A DNA stretch of 64,000 bases from Porpolomopsis calyptriformis. Its lineage: Eukaryota; Basidiomycota; Agaricomycetes; Agaricales; Hygrophoraceae. The stretch lies in contig OX621165.1 in assembly GCA_951640195.1 (NCBI GenBank), positions 1,612,001-1,676,000 of the forward strand, read 5' to 3'. The notes below the pieces were generated by a model that was not told where the DNA came from, made no database searches, and was given only the letters and a program-made list of their open reading frames with translations. Position 1 is the first letter of the stretch, and every line of letters begins with the position of its first letter. Below, piece after piece: positions 19,697 through 29,704 of the stretch. The position numbers and the translations under genes are program-made.

Positions 19697-22052
19697 TCAT
19701 TCACCAACAGTCCCAGCAATCACACTCCCATGCACGCCCCATTCTACACCCAATGCAAACATGATCCAACCAATCAACACCACTACACCCGCACTGGCAA
19801 AGAGGATCCATTTTATGTAAGGTCCGTTAGAGGGACGAGTTGACTTCAGGATGCTCTCCTTCTCTTTGAGGCTTAATCCGCTGGACGTTGCCCGATCCGA
19901 ACCATCGTTCCACAGTCGTTCAACCTCGTGCCCTAACATCCCAGGGGCAACTTGTGCCAATCTCGCTGCTGGGAGCATTCTCCGACCACTCGCGGTGTAC
20001 GCCAGGAACAAAAGGACGCCCGAGACTACGACGGAGACAGAGGCGTAAATGAGCCACAGTGTGACACCAGGATCGAGTGAAGAATGAGATAAATCCTGTA
20101 GTCTGCCTGCTGCCACGGTTATTATGACGATGGACGCCTGCACAACTGACTCTACGGGGACGGAAATAAAGCAATAAACCGGACATTCCACTGAACATCC
20201 ATACTTTTAATGGCAAACCTGCCGCAGCAACCCGTCAATGAATATTTGATGTGGGTTTACTGAACGTGCCTACCCTGTGGCAAAATATTGGGGATCGGGT
20301 ATGATATTGCGAACAATTTCCACTTGAGGGGCAGGAGTGACGCTCTGATGTGATCTCGATCAGCAATAGCGCCAGATGGTGGATGTAGAATCACCTGCGC
20401 AAGAGCGTAAAAGACATACGCTGCCACTTGTTGCAATATCCACCGGTCAACGAATACTCTTTCGAAATAATTGAACTCGAATACATGCCAAAGGTAGGTA
20501 CCGTATGGGAGAATTTCAAAAGCAACATCGAAACCAGAAAGGTGACGCCAGATATGAACACTTTGCTTCCATCAGATAATCTGCCCAGAGTCGGAAGAGA
20601 ATATGACAGACGAATTGTTATTCGGTGACCAAATGCATCAAGAAAGATTCCCAGGAAAGGCGTCAAACCAACCGGTAGGAGAAGGTAGAAACTTGATACC
20701 CAGCCTCCAACAATGGCTCCTTTCTTCAGACGTTGTTGTGCAAATTGTCTGTGAATAGAAGGCTCAGCTTGCCACCGGGAAGGTACGAACGCAGCTTACG
20801 TCGAAATTGACACGAATGACTGAACCCCAGCGTTTTCAAATATCGAAAATAGCACCAGGATCCAAAATGTTAATGGTAGATGCTTCACTGCACTCAGTTC
20901 GAACACGCCAGACCTATCCGTCTTCCGCTTCCCACTAGTCTCGTCTATGGTCTCGAACCGGGAGCGCAAAAAAATATCGAGGGAGAAAACTGAGATCGCG
21001 CTCAGTAATGAGAACAAACTGATGATCGCACTGATCCAGAGAGGCCAGGCGTAAGTCCCAAGATCGCGAGCAATGATATTAGCAGTAGATTGCCCAGTAA
21101 ATTGCGCAAGATTTGCCATCGACCTTGATACGTGAAGGTATGATCAAAGATTTAAGGGAACGTTATCTTTGCAACATCCCGCACCAGATTATGCCTGAAT
21201 GGGACTACAACTCAATATATCATTCTTCAAAGAGACAAAGGTTACCTTACCTATAGAAATCGCAAAACCTTTCCCCGGCGCGAAATATGTTGAAAGTATT
21301 CGATGCTGGGCATTATCTATAGAGCTATCCCCAATCGCCGCCAAGATTTTGCCAAATATAAGAAGCGGATAGCTGTCGAAGTGATTGGTAGCGGCACCAG
21401 CCATGATTACAGCGCCAGCCAAGTGAAAAGCAGTGAGGATGACACAAAGAAATTCCCCCCCCAACTTGTCAATGCAGAATCCAAAGCCGACGCATAGGAA
21501 CGTGTTGATCTGGGTCCGTTTTCTATAGAATAGATAGAATACGTTATGGTGAAACGCTCACCAGATTCGTGACCGCTACCTAGAGAGTAAACTCAGGGTC
21601 AAAGCGAGTTGCTTGATAGAGAGAAATGTACCAATGTTGCAAACTCTGAATTATTTATTTTGAGGTTCCTAATTATGGTAGTCCTCAAGGCACTGCATTA
21701 TTTTAGCTATCTGACATGGACGAGCGTGAGCAAGAGACGCACACGATCAGCCCCTGGATGGAACACCCCAGTAAGCCCAAGTTAGCTGATGAATGCAAAG
21801 ATCGAACTATACATTCGACCAATGGTTGCCGACTGGTTGCTGACCTATGAGAGATTTATAACAGCGTAAAAAAATGGACACCATACATGCGGAGAGACAG
21901 GTCAGAATGGCTATCGTGACTTTCCATCTGAGTGGCAACTCAGGCTTCAAGGTCGGCTCGCAGACACGGGGTACAGGCTTCTCATACCCCTGGCTCTGTG
22001 GATCAAGACCAACGCTAGGATCTTCCGTCAAACAAGTGGCCGAAGAGTCCAT
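19697..22052 (-). CDS. Major facilitator superfamily carrier, MFSD1-like
   Basis: A gene of about ten exons, with the start at the ATG at 22052 (MDSSATCLTEDPSVGLDP). A charged N-terminal tail precedes the first membrane helix (RWKVTIAILTCLSACM). Further helices are seen at 21464-21189 (FLCVILTAFHLAGAVIMAG, then PLLIFGKILAAIGDSS), at 21119-20796 (WPLWISAIISLFSLLSAI and LTFWILVLFSIFENAG) and at 20666-20391 (PFLGIFLDAFGHRITIRL, KVFISGVTFLVSMLLL). The last exons (20190-19697) have VIITVAAGRLQD, WLIYASVSVVVSGVLLFLAY and a terminal helix KWILFASAGVVVLIGWIMF. The helix order and the GKILAAIGDSS and GRLQD motifs fit the MFS fold and resemble fungal relatives of MFSD1, a lysosomal peptide carrier in animals. 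Substrate is not deducible. Confidence 0.78.
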
Positions 22053-22395
22053 AGCAGCAGGTAGGGGGCGAAAAACGGCTGGATGTGGGATCCAAGCAGT
22101 CACCCTTTATGCGTTTACTCTGAAACTAGGTTGGAGGCGAGCAAACCCAGATTGGAGCTAAGGCCGTACTTGGAGAACCCATGTGGAGAGTTCTTTGAAA
22201 ACAGCCTTAACTACGCCAGCCCAACCCGGCACATCAGCTTGAAGGAGCTGCTTCCATCGGGTCGAGCAACACTTCCGAGCCCTCGAATTAACCGGCTGAA
22301 TCACGTGCCCTCTAAGGTATAAGTTCTTCCGTCCTTTCAGACTTTCAGTTACAGTATCGTCTTACGCTTGATCTTCTTCAACAATCCCTCAAAAT
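22053..22395. promoter_or_regulatory. Divergent promoter region of the MFS and malate dehydrogenase genes
   Basis: 343 bases between two divergent start codons. It contains a CACGTG palindrome at 22302-22307, a weak TATA-like GGTATAAG just after it, and a pyrimidine-rich stretch (ttcttccgtcctttcag) that is a common fungal transcription-start context. No gene seen. Confidence 0.5.
22302..22307. promoter_or_regulatory. CACGTG (E-box) upstream of malate dehydrogenase
   Basis: A palindromic CACGTG about 89-94 bases upstream of the malate dehydrogenase ATG. It is the binding site type of bHLH factors. The peroxisomal Lon gene in this window has the same element upstream (52206-52211). Confidence 0.4.
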
Positions 22396-23897
22396 ATGAC
22401 AAAAGCTGTTGTCCTTGGAGCATCAGGTACACAATTTCCGATCTTGATCCCAGATCGTACATTTATCAACTTCGTTTCCAGGCGGTATCGGCCAACCTTT
22501 GGCTCTATTGCTCAAATGCAGCCCACTCATTTCGGAGGTTGTGCAAAATTCTTGATATTCATTTCTCATTCATTCAGACATATAACCGTTAGCTCGGCCT
22601 TTATGATATCGTCAATACCCCTGGTGTTGCCGCTGATCTTGCCCATATCGCTACACCTGCCAAAATTGAAGGTTACCTCCCCCCCAACGACGGGCTCAAG
22701 AAAGTTCTCACTGGTGCAGACATCGTTGTCATCCCCGCTGGACTGCCCAGGAAACCTGGAGTGAGTTGTCTCTTCAAAGTACTTTACATCATTGCTGATC
22801 GCGTATCAGATGACGAGGTGAGTCACGAGTATCTTCGAGATAACTTATTGGGTGATCGGTACCATCGCGTTCCAGAGACGATTTATTCAAAGTCAGTTGG
22901 ATACATCTCTTCACCAGGTGATCCGTTGACATTTCCCTTGCTTAGATAAATGCTGGAATTGTCCGCGATCTCGCCACCGGAATTGCCATAACGGCTCCAA
23001 AGGCGTTCGTCCTCGTTATTTCGAATCCAGTCAACTCGACCGTACCCGTCTTGGTTGAAGTGTTCAAGAAGCACGGCGTTTTCAACCCAAAAAGGTATGC
23101 ATACACCACCTTTCCCACCCACTTCGCTGTCAATGTTTCTCAGGATCTTTGGTGTCACTACATTGGACGTTATCCGTGCTTCGACTTTCGTCTCTGAAGT
23201 ACATGGTGACTTGTCTCTTTCAACCTCGATCACGGTTCCTGTGGTCGGTGGTCACAGTGGCGTCACGGTACATCGAACATTACCTCCCCGCATCCTACAT
23301 AATTAAATTTCGTTTATGTTTTTAAAGATCGTTCCTCTTCTCTCGCAGTCCTCGCACCCGCTACCCTCTTCCTTCTCGACTGTCGATCACGAGGCTCTCG
23401 TGAAACGTATCCAATTTGGCGGAGATGAAGTCGTCAAAGCCAAAGACGGCGCAGGCTCTGCCACGCTCTCCATGGCATATGCTGGTGCTGAATTCACATT
23501 CAAGCTCATCAAAGCATTGAAAGGTGAGAAAGGCGTCATAACCCCGAGCTTCGTCCACCTTTCGGCGGATCAAGTTGGGGGCGAAGCTTTGAAGAAGGAC
23601 CTTGGTCAGGGTCTCGAGTACTTCTCTTCTCGAGTCGAGCTCGGTGTATGCATTGCTCCGTCTTCGGTATCGACTCTTTGTGAACTGAGGCGGAATTACG
23701 ATTTCTAGCTTGAGGGTGTCGAGAAGATCCATCCTCTTGGAAACATTACTGACCTTGAACGCGGCCTCATTGAAGCTGCCCTTCCTGAACTTGCTGGTAA
23801 CATTGACAAGGTGTGTCACCGCTCTAAATTCCGAACTACCTTGTCTCATTCTCGATCTGCTTAGGGTATTTCATTCGTTGAGACGTCCAAGCTTTGA
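22396..23897 (+). CDS. NAD-dependent malate dehydrogenase, peroxisomal/glyoxysomal (ends in SKL)
   Basis: Nine exons that I could join without a frame problem: 22396-22426, 22482-22537, 22593-22760, 22810-22817, 22876-22891, 22946-23094, 23144-23267, 23328-23645, 23709-23810, and then 23865-23897 as the last. The N-terminus is [21 protein letters not shown], the Rossmann GxxGxxG loop, with no mitochondrial presequence. Substrate and catalytic motifs are [35 protein letters not shown] (catalytic Asp) and VVGGHSG (catalytic His). The C-terminus is [13 protein letters not shown] is the canonical PTS1 signal. The enzyme interconverts malate and oxaloacetate with NAD and, in peroxisomes, supports the glyoxylate cycle and NADH re-oxidation during fatty-acid use. 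The exons of 8 and 16 bases encode the start of the mobile active-site loop. Confidence 0.95.
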
Positions 23898-25672
23898 AGT
23901 GGGTGAAGGCGAGATTAGAATCAACGTGTTGTAAAGGCTGAAGTTGTATTAGATGGGTAGAAAGAAAGCAGAATCCTTAATCTCAGAATTCAGTATACGT
24001 TTGACATGACTTGGACCTGCCCTCAGGAATGTTCTTCGACAAACACATAAGCCACTGACCTATGATTTGAAACGGATTTCCTGGATTTTTGCCTTTCGCT
24101 TGATTGCATGTTTGCAAACGGGAACATTACTGTAATTTCCGTGTCTTAGCCCATGAACATTTTTGTAACGATGATAAATTAAATATTATCAACTAGGATT
24201 GGTCGCGGCACTGCTTGCGAAATGGAAAGGAGAAAAGTATGACACGTGTAGGGTTGGACTGGGGAATGTAAGACGCGTACCCTTGACCAGATGTTGGACA
24301 CCACTGTACCAATGGGGGAACTCGCCGCATGTATGTTGGAGTGGCGAGTCACCACAATGGGTGCACTTCATTCATCAACCAGGTTGAGAGAAACATTGGT
24401 TGAGCCAAGGGTGTGAGGGGAATGATAGATGACGATGGGAAATATAAATGCAGGGAGCTTCCAAAGGTACGAGACGACAAGATGGATGGGAGGAATGCTG
24501 GTGTGTGGAAGCTGAAGAAGTTCATTCCTCTTGTGCAAGTGGGAGTCCCATCACCATATTTCAGTCAGCCTGCAATACGTCGGGTTCACGTTAACATCTG
24601 TCTCGTCAACAAGAAGCTAAGCCGGTTGGTGTGTTGCGGGCTTGCTCAACACGATAACCCAACACATCACATAACTGGGAATCCTCGGGTTTGTTCGCAT
24701 GAGGAAGCGGTGAGGCACCCGAGAGGAAGGGGGTGACGAACCACATGCGGAGGGTCATTGCTAGTATGTCGAGGATGCTGATTTCGGATGTTGAAGTTGA
24801 ACTGAGGGAGGCTGCCTTCTCCCTCAGAGCAGATTCCGCTCCGGTTGAGAAACAATCAGGATTCGGGGGTGGAAAGTCAGAAAACACCAGACATTGGTGG
24901 ACTATCATTCAGCTTTCCTGATTCCTTGTGGAATGAAAGCTTGAACTTCTGGTCACTTCTGAGGGCCATTTTTGCTGACCGAAATGAGACAGGGACGTAT
25001 GGTTTCGGCGCCATGGTACGTTGCATGTGGTATGAGTGCGGATCATCCCGTACGAAACCTGACTGCAATTGAGCGGATCGGCGGGGTTAAGTGGACGGGT
25101 GGTCAAGGAACGGGAGGTGCTGTCCCGGAGTTGAAGGCAAATACTCTTATGATCCTGAAGGCGCAATGATTATCACGGTCAAGAAAGATCGGCAGATGTT
25201 GGTCGATGGAGGTAGTGATTTAGCTAGCAGCGGAGGAAGAGGTTAACGGCAACCCAACCTTGCCAAAAGAGGATCGCGAACTGCTGAATGGCGAGCACCC
25301 ATTGCGACAGGTCGACATGAGCAACTGGGTGAAGGCATGAGAAAAAACCGGATCGATATCAAAATCAACCCCATTTTGAACGATCAGTCGTTTTCCAGTT
25401 GCGACCACCACTCAAGTACGTATCTAGGACACCGGTCTGTATGATGGAACCAAGCGACAGATAGATGTCAAGTCTTTGACGCCGTCAAGTGGGCTAATGT
25501 TGGGGACATAAGAACGATGCTGGTCCCAATATGGTGAACCATTTCCCTGGCCTTGAGGTCACCGATGCAGGAACTTTCTACATGCGTGGCCGGATGGCAA
25601 ACCACCACTGTGAGCCTCCTTCGTCTATTCACCACTATCGAATCCTGATAATCAGAGCAGAATGTTCTGGGT
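23898..25672. other. Gene-poor stretch
   Basis: About 1.8 kb with no gene I can support. Open frames here are short and lack recognisable motifs. The last 220 bases (from about 25450) are related to the sequence upstream of the second DUF6533 gene (27556 onward), so they belong to the duplicated unit. Only one frame, 24972-25169 plus, looks mildly protein-like, and I could not place it in a family. Confidence 0.5.
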
Positions 25673-27237
25673 ATGGCCATAAGTTTCTGCTTGATCCATG
25701 CTAACGTTACACGTTCAGCCGCGAGCATAACTCTGATTGTGAGTTCATCTAGATATGCAAGTATTCTGTTTGTGATATCTTTGGTGCAGTTCTATGACTT
25801 CTGCTTGACATTTGACGACGAGGTCAGCACATCTTATGATTTTTCAACCCACCCAGTACCTTGATGCAACCGAGCAGTTAAATTACATTTGGAAGCCAAA
25901 GAAAAGGATCTCTTCCGGGCATGTACTCTTCTTCCTCGCGCGGTATGCTGGGTTTGGAAGCGCCATCCTTTCCCTCGTCCCAGTATGTCTAGCTTTCATT
26001 GTATGGGCCATGCTTATTGTCTCGACTGATTAAGCTGTCCTTACCACTGTATAATTTCTCCATATGTGAGCCTTTCGTGTTGATCTTATCATCCAGGTTA
26101 TAGCTAATGTTCTGCATTGACCAGGTCTGAGATTTATTACGATTGTCTCGTCCGATCGTAGGTTTTGCCTCGATGCTGCGAGTTAATGATGGTGACAACT
26201 TGCGCAGTGATATTGGCTATAAAGACCTGGACAATGTGGGGGAAAGATCGGAGAATAACATTCCTGCTTATTCTCATCTCTATTGTGAGTTGTTACCTTC
26301 TGATGTCGGTTTACCGACCTTAATTTAACACTCGGACATTTGCGGTAGTTCGCTCTTGCACCCGCATTAGGCATTGTAGTGAAGGCTGTCACCACCCAGA
26401 CCAGTCAGAGTCCCGAAACATTGTCCTGTTGCCATGTCCTCACAAATTCCACCTAGTTGACCACACGATTAATACCGAATCACACTACTCCAAGCCGTGT
26501 CAACATGTTAAAAACGTGATCAAAGAAGCTTGGGTTATTCCATACCTTATGGCAATATCTTTTGAGGCAGGTAAGTCGTTAGCAGCTATTTCGTCATATC
26601 CACTGTAATGATCGCATATTGTAGTGACTCTGGGTCTTTCGTTCATCATGATTGCCCGACTGCGTAGGGGTATTCCTAAATCCTTCCAATGGCCTCTACT
26701 AGACATGTTATCAAACGATGGTACGTGCCGCTCCAAAGATAGTCGATTTCGAACACTTATCAAACACATTAAATGAAGGATTAATATATTTTATATTTAC
26801 CCTTTGTTCGTTTTTTCTCTTGACTTCAAACAATCCATCTAACATTCACCGTAAAAGTGTTGGGACTTGCCAATATTATTCTCATAATCGAGCTTCCGGT
26901 AAGCTGTGTTTCGCTCCAGCGAAGTTGCTGACAACTCAACTTATGCCATAGGTCTCAGAATTAATTTACGGGATGTCTCAGTGAGTCTGTCATAAGTAAC
27001 ACCTGTGGACAGTCATTGTATTACGGCTGATCATTGGCATCCAGGCTTCAAACTTGTTTTCATAGTGTTCTATCTACTCGTTCAATTCTACATTTAGCAG
27101 GATCAATATCGGGTCCGACATCTAATTTCGACGCAAGGAGCACTCTACGATTTTGTGGCAACAGCAATGTCTTGTCGTTAGGAGACGGCGAAGGTGGTTA
27201 CTTATCGGGCAGAATGGATAACCTCGCCGATGTATAG
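25673..27237 (+). CDS. DUF6533 multi-pass membrane protein, tandem copy A
   Basis: The proposed start is the ATG at 25673 (MAISFCLIHANVT); an upstream exon is possible. Exon 2 (25790-25822) encodes FYDFCLTFDDE. Exon 3 (25878-25982) encodes LNYIWKPKKRISSGHVLFFL and then ARYAGFGSAILSLVP. Together these are the DUF6533 signature: a helix ending in a YD..LT.DDE motif, IW..K, then LFFL.RY. Further short hydrophobic exons follow (near 26240-26330 and 26410-26740). The last exon ends LQTCFHSVLSTRSILHLAG and then an acidic Gly-rich tail to the stop at 27237. DUF6533 proteins are basidiomycete-specific multi-pass membrane proteins, usually in large paralogous families, with no known function. The middle exons are not all resolved, so a disabled copy cannot be ruled out. 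Confidence 0.65.
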
Positions 27238-27492
27238 ATTTATATGTTTATTGTATAGTCACATAATGATCCTCGCTGCCAAAAATCTGGAATTTATGCA
27301 ACGGTTGAGGCGGGGCAGTTGGTTACCGTTGAGAGAAGTGCCGAGAATCATGCCAAGAATCTTTCAGGTGTCAGATCATGCAGTGCCATTTCACTGCAAA
27401 ATCAGACTGTACTTGATGATCGCCTCTTTTTTTATCATTCATTTACCGCTACAAGAAAACAGATAGGCTAGGTGGCTAGTTCCATACTAGAG

Positions 27493-27499
27493 CTATATA
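27493..27499 (+). promoter_or_regulatory. TATA-like element upstream of DUF6533 copy B
   Basis: A TATATAAAG-type sequence about 290 bases before the first recognisable coding exon of copy B. The distance is long unless an upstream non-coding or short first exon exists. Confidence 0.3.
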
Positions 27500-27784
27500 A
27501 AGATCGCCTCGTATCCTAACACCAGGAATAGACTGCCTGGGGAACGGAACAGAGCGGTGACAGAGATCAAGGTTTTGACAGCGTCAAGTGGATCTTGGGG
27601 GAATAAGAACATCCTCTGTTCGAAGCACTGGTGCCATGGTCCCTTGGTATTGCTTGTAGATGTCGAACATCTCGACCTCCGATTCACAGCTGCAGGAACT
27701 TTATGCATGCCTGGCTAACTCTCAGGTCGCCAGTGTCAGCCCCTTTCATTTGTCGATCATGATCGAATGCTAACGATCAAGCAG

Positions 27785-29366
27785 AGTTTGCTTGGTACGA
27801 CGACGAATTCATTGCTAGATTCGTACTGAACATTTCACCTTCAGTTGCCAGTACCACACTCTTCGTGAGCACCTCTTTATTCCAGGGCTTCTGTTGTTTT
27901 TGATGTTTTTGGTGCAGTTCTATGATTATTGTTTGACCTTTGGCGACGAGGTCAGATTTATCATTTTTCAATACGCTCTCATCTGATACGGTCGAACAGT
28001 TAAGATTCATATGGATTCCAAAGAAAAAAATCACCTCTGGATATGTACTCTTCTTCTTGGCGCGTTATTCTGGCTTCCTCAGCGCCATCTTTTCTCTCCT
28101 CCCAGTATGTTCCGTTTTTCCTGCATGGACTATGCTTATTATGTTGACCGGTCAAGATATCTTTACCAGTGGACGCGATTTGCATATGTTAGTTATCCGT
28201 GTTAATCTTTCCGTTCATTCTATAGCTGATGTTCTGCGTCCAATAAGGTCTGAGACTTATTGCAACCGTCTCCTCCCACTGTACGTTCCTTCTCCATGCT
28301 AGTGTTTGATAAGATGGGGTGATAACTTGTCCAGTGATATTGGCCGTAAGGACATGGGCGATATGGGAGAAGAATCGGGGAGTAACAGTCCTGCTCATTC
28401 TCATGTCCATTGTGAGTCGTGACATTCTGCTGATCCTTTTCGGAACTTGAGCTAACATTTAGAAATTTACCGCAGATCAGTCTCACCGTTTCATCAGTGA
28501 TCGTGTCGAAAGCCATCGCTACACATAGTTGTAGGAGTCCAGATTCATGACTGATTACCACGTCTTCACAAACCCTGCCTAGTCATCCAGACGACAAACC
28601 CTGAACTGCAATACTTCAAATCGTGTCAACTTGTCACAAGCGTGATCAGAAACACCTGGATTGTCGCCTACCTAATGGCGATAGCTTATGAGACAGGTGA
28701 GCTATCCCCGGTAACTAGTATTCCATCACTTGGAAATTAAAAATTGTACATATGACAGTGACATTGAGTCTTTCGGTTACCATTATTTCACGATGGCGCA
28801 AGAGAATCCCTGAGTTTTCACAGTCCCATCTGCTGAACATATTATGGAATGACGGTGCGTCTCACTGCAAGGATTTCTTTTCGAATTCTTACCAGACATG
28901 TTTAAACCAAGGGTTGATTTATTTCATCTTTACCCTCGGTTTGTTTAATTTTTCCGTAGCCTTCCCACAATCCATTTAAAATTTGCCCGAAACAGGATTG
29001 GGAATTGTGAACGTTGCGCTTACACTTCAATCTTCCGTAAGTCACGTTTTGCTCTGCTGAGGTTGCTGAGGCGACTCGATTAATGTCATAGTCACCGCAA
29101 TTACGTTACGGAGGGACTCAGTGAGTTCTTTGTCGTTCAGCAACAAACTTCTCCCTGACCACAACATGACACGCGGCTCATCCAGACTTCAAACCTGTTT
29201 TAATAGCATGTTGTCTACCCGTACGATTCTGCATTTAGCAGCAGCGACTTCAGGGCCGAAAACTATATCCTCCTGTAGCGTTGTGCGATTTTCGGTTCCT
29301 GACAACAGCACATCATTAGAAGAGGGTGAAGGCGGAGCTATTGAACCTAGTCCCCGTTCTCCATAG
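27785..29366 (+). CDS. DUF6533 multi-pass membrane protein, tandem copy B
   Basis: Paralogue of the gene at 25673, with the same exon lengths. Exon 27918-27950 (33 bases) encodes FYDYCLTFGDE, and exon 28000-28104 (105 bases) encodes LRFIWIPKKKITSGYVLFFL, then ARYSGFLSAIFSLLP. The exon before (27785 on) reads FIARFVLNISPSVASTTLF; the true start codon lies upstream and was not resolved, because the nearest in-frame sequence contains a stop. The last exon ends LQTCFNSMLSTRTILHLAA and an acidic tail to the stop at 29366. Copy B differs from A at many coding positions yet keeps the frame in the matched exons, so the duplication is not recent and both copies were probably under constraint. Function unknown. 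Confidence 0.62.
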
Positions 29367-29704
29367 AGCAAGGATCCTATATCTTGACCGCTGAACACTT
29401 TATTCGTTAGGTTAGTTGGGCAAGTTGCTGTATCATTTTGATGTACTCTCTTTAATTCCATGTACTCTCGTTAATTCCATATACCGGGCATCTGGATTCT
29501 CGTCACCCAAAGTTTCAAGATAACTATGCATGTTAGATAGTGTGCATTTATACATATTATTAAAGAATAAAATATATGTGGGCTGCGCCAGACTTACTCC
29601 GGCCACAGATCAAAAAATGGCAACAATGGCGATAGCGTAACTTCAAGCAAGGTGTCCTGCGGAGACGACGTATGTACCAAGAAATGAACGATTAGAACCT
29701 ACTT
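29367..29704. other. Short intergenic region, convergent 3' ends
   Basis: 338 bases between the stop codons of DUF6533 copy B and the coiled-coil gene. AT-rich near 29540-29580 (attattaaagaataaaatat). It contains a local duplication, tgtactctctttaattcca followed by tgtactctcgttaattcca (about 29441-29479). No gene seen. Confidence 0.5.

Noticed and set aside
20190..20216. A separate small two-helix membrane protein at 19697-20216
   Set aside because: The GRLQD motif and helix order fit the C-terminal end of the upstream MFS carrier on the same strand, so it is treated as its last exons.
24972..25169. A 65-codon plus-strand frame with mildly protein-like sequence
   Set aside because: Too short, no family resemblance, no convincing flanking exons.
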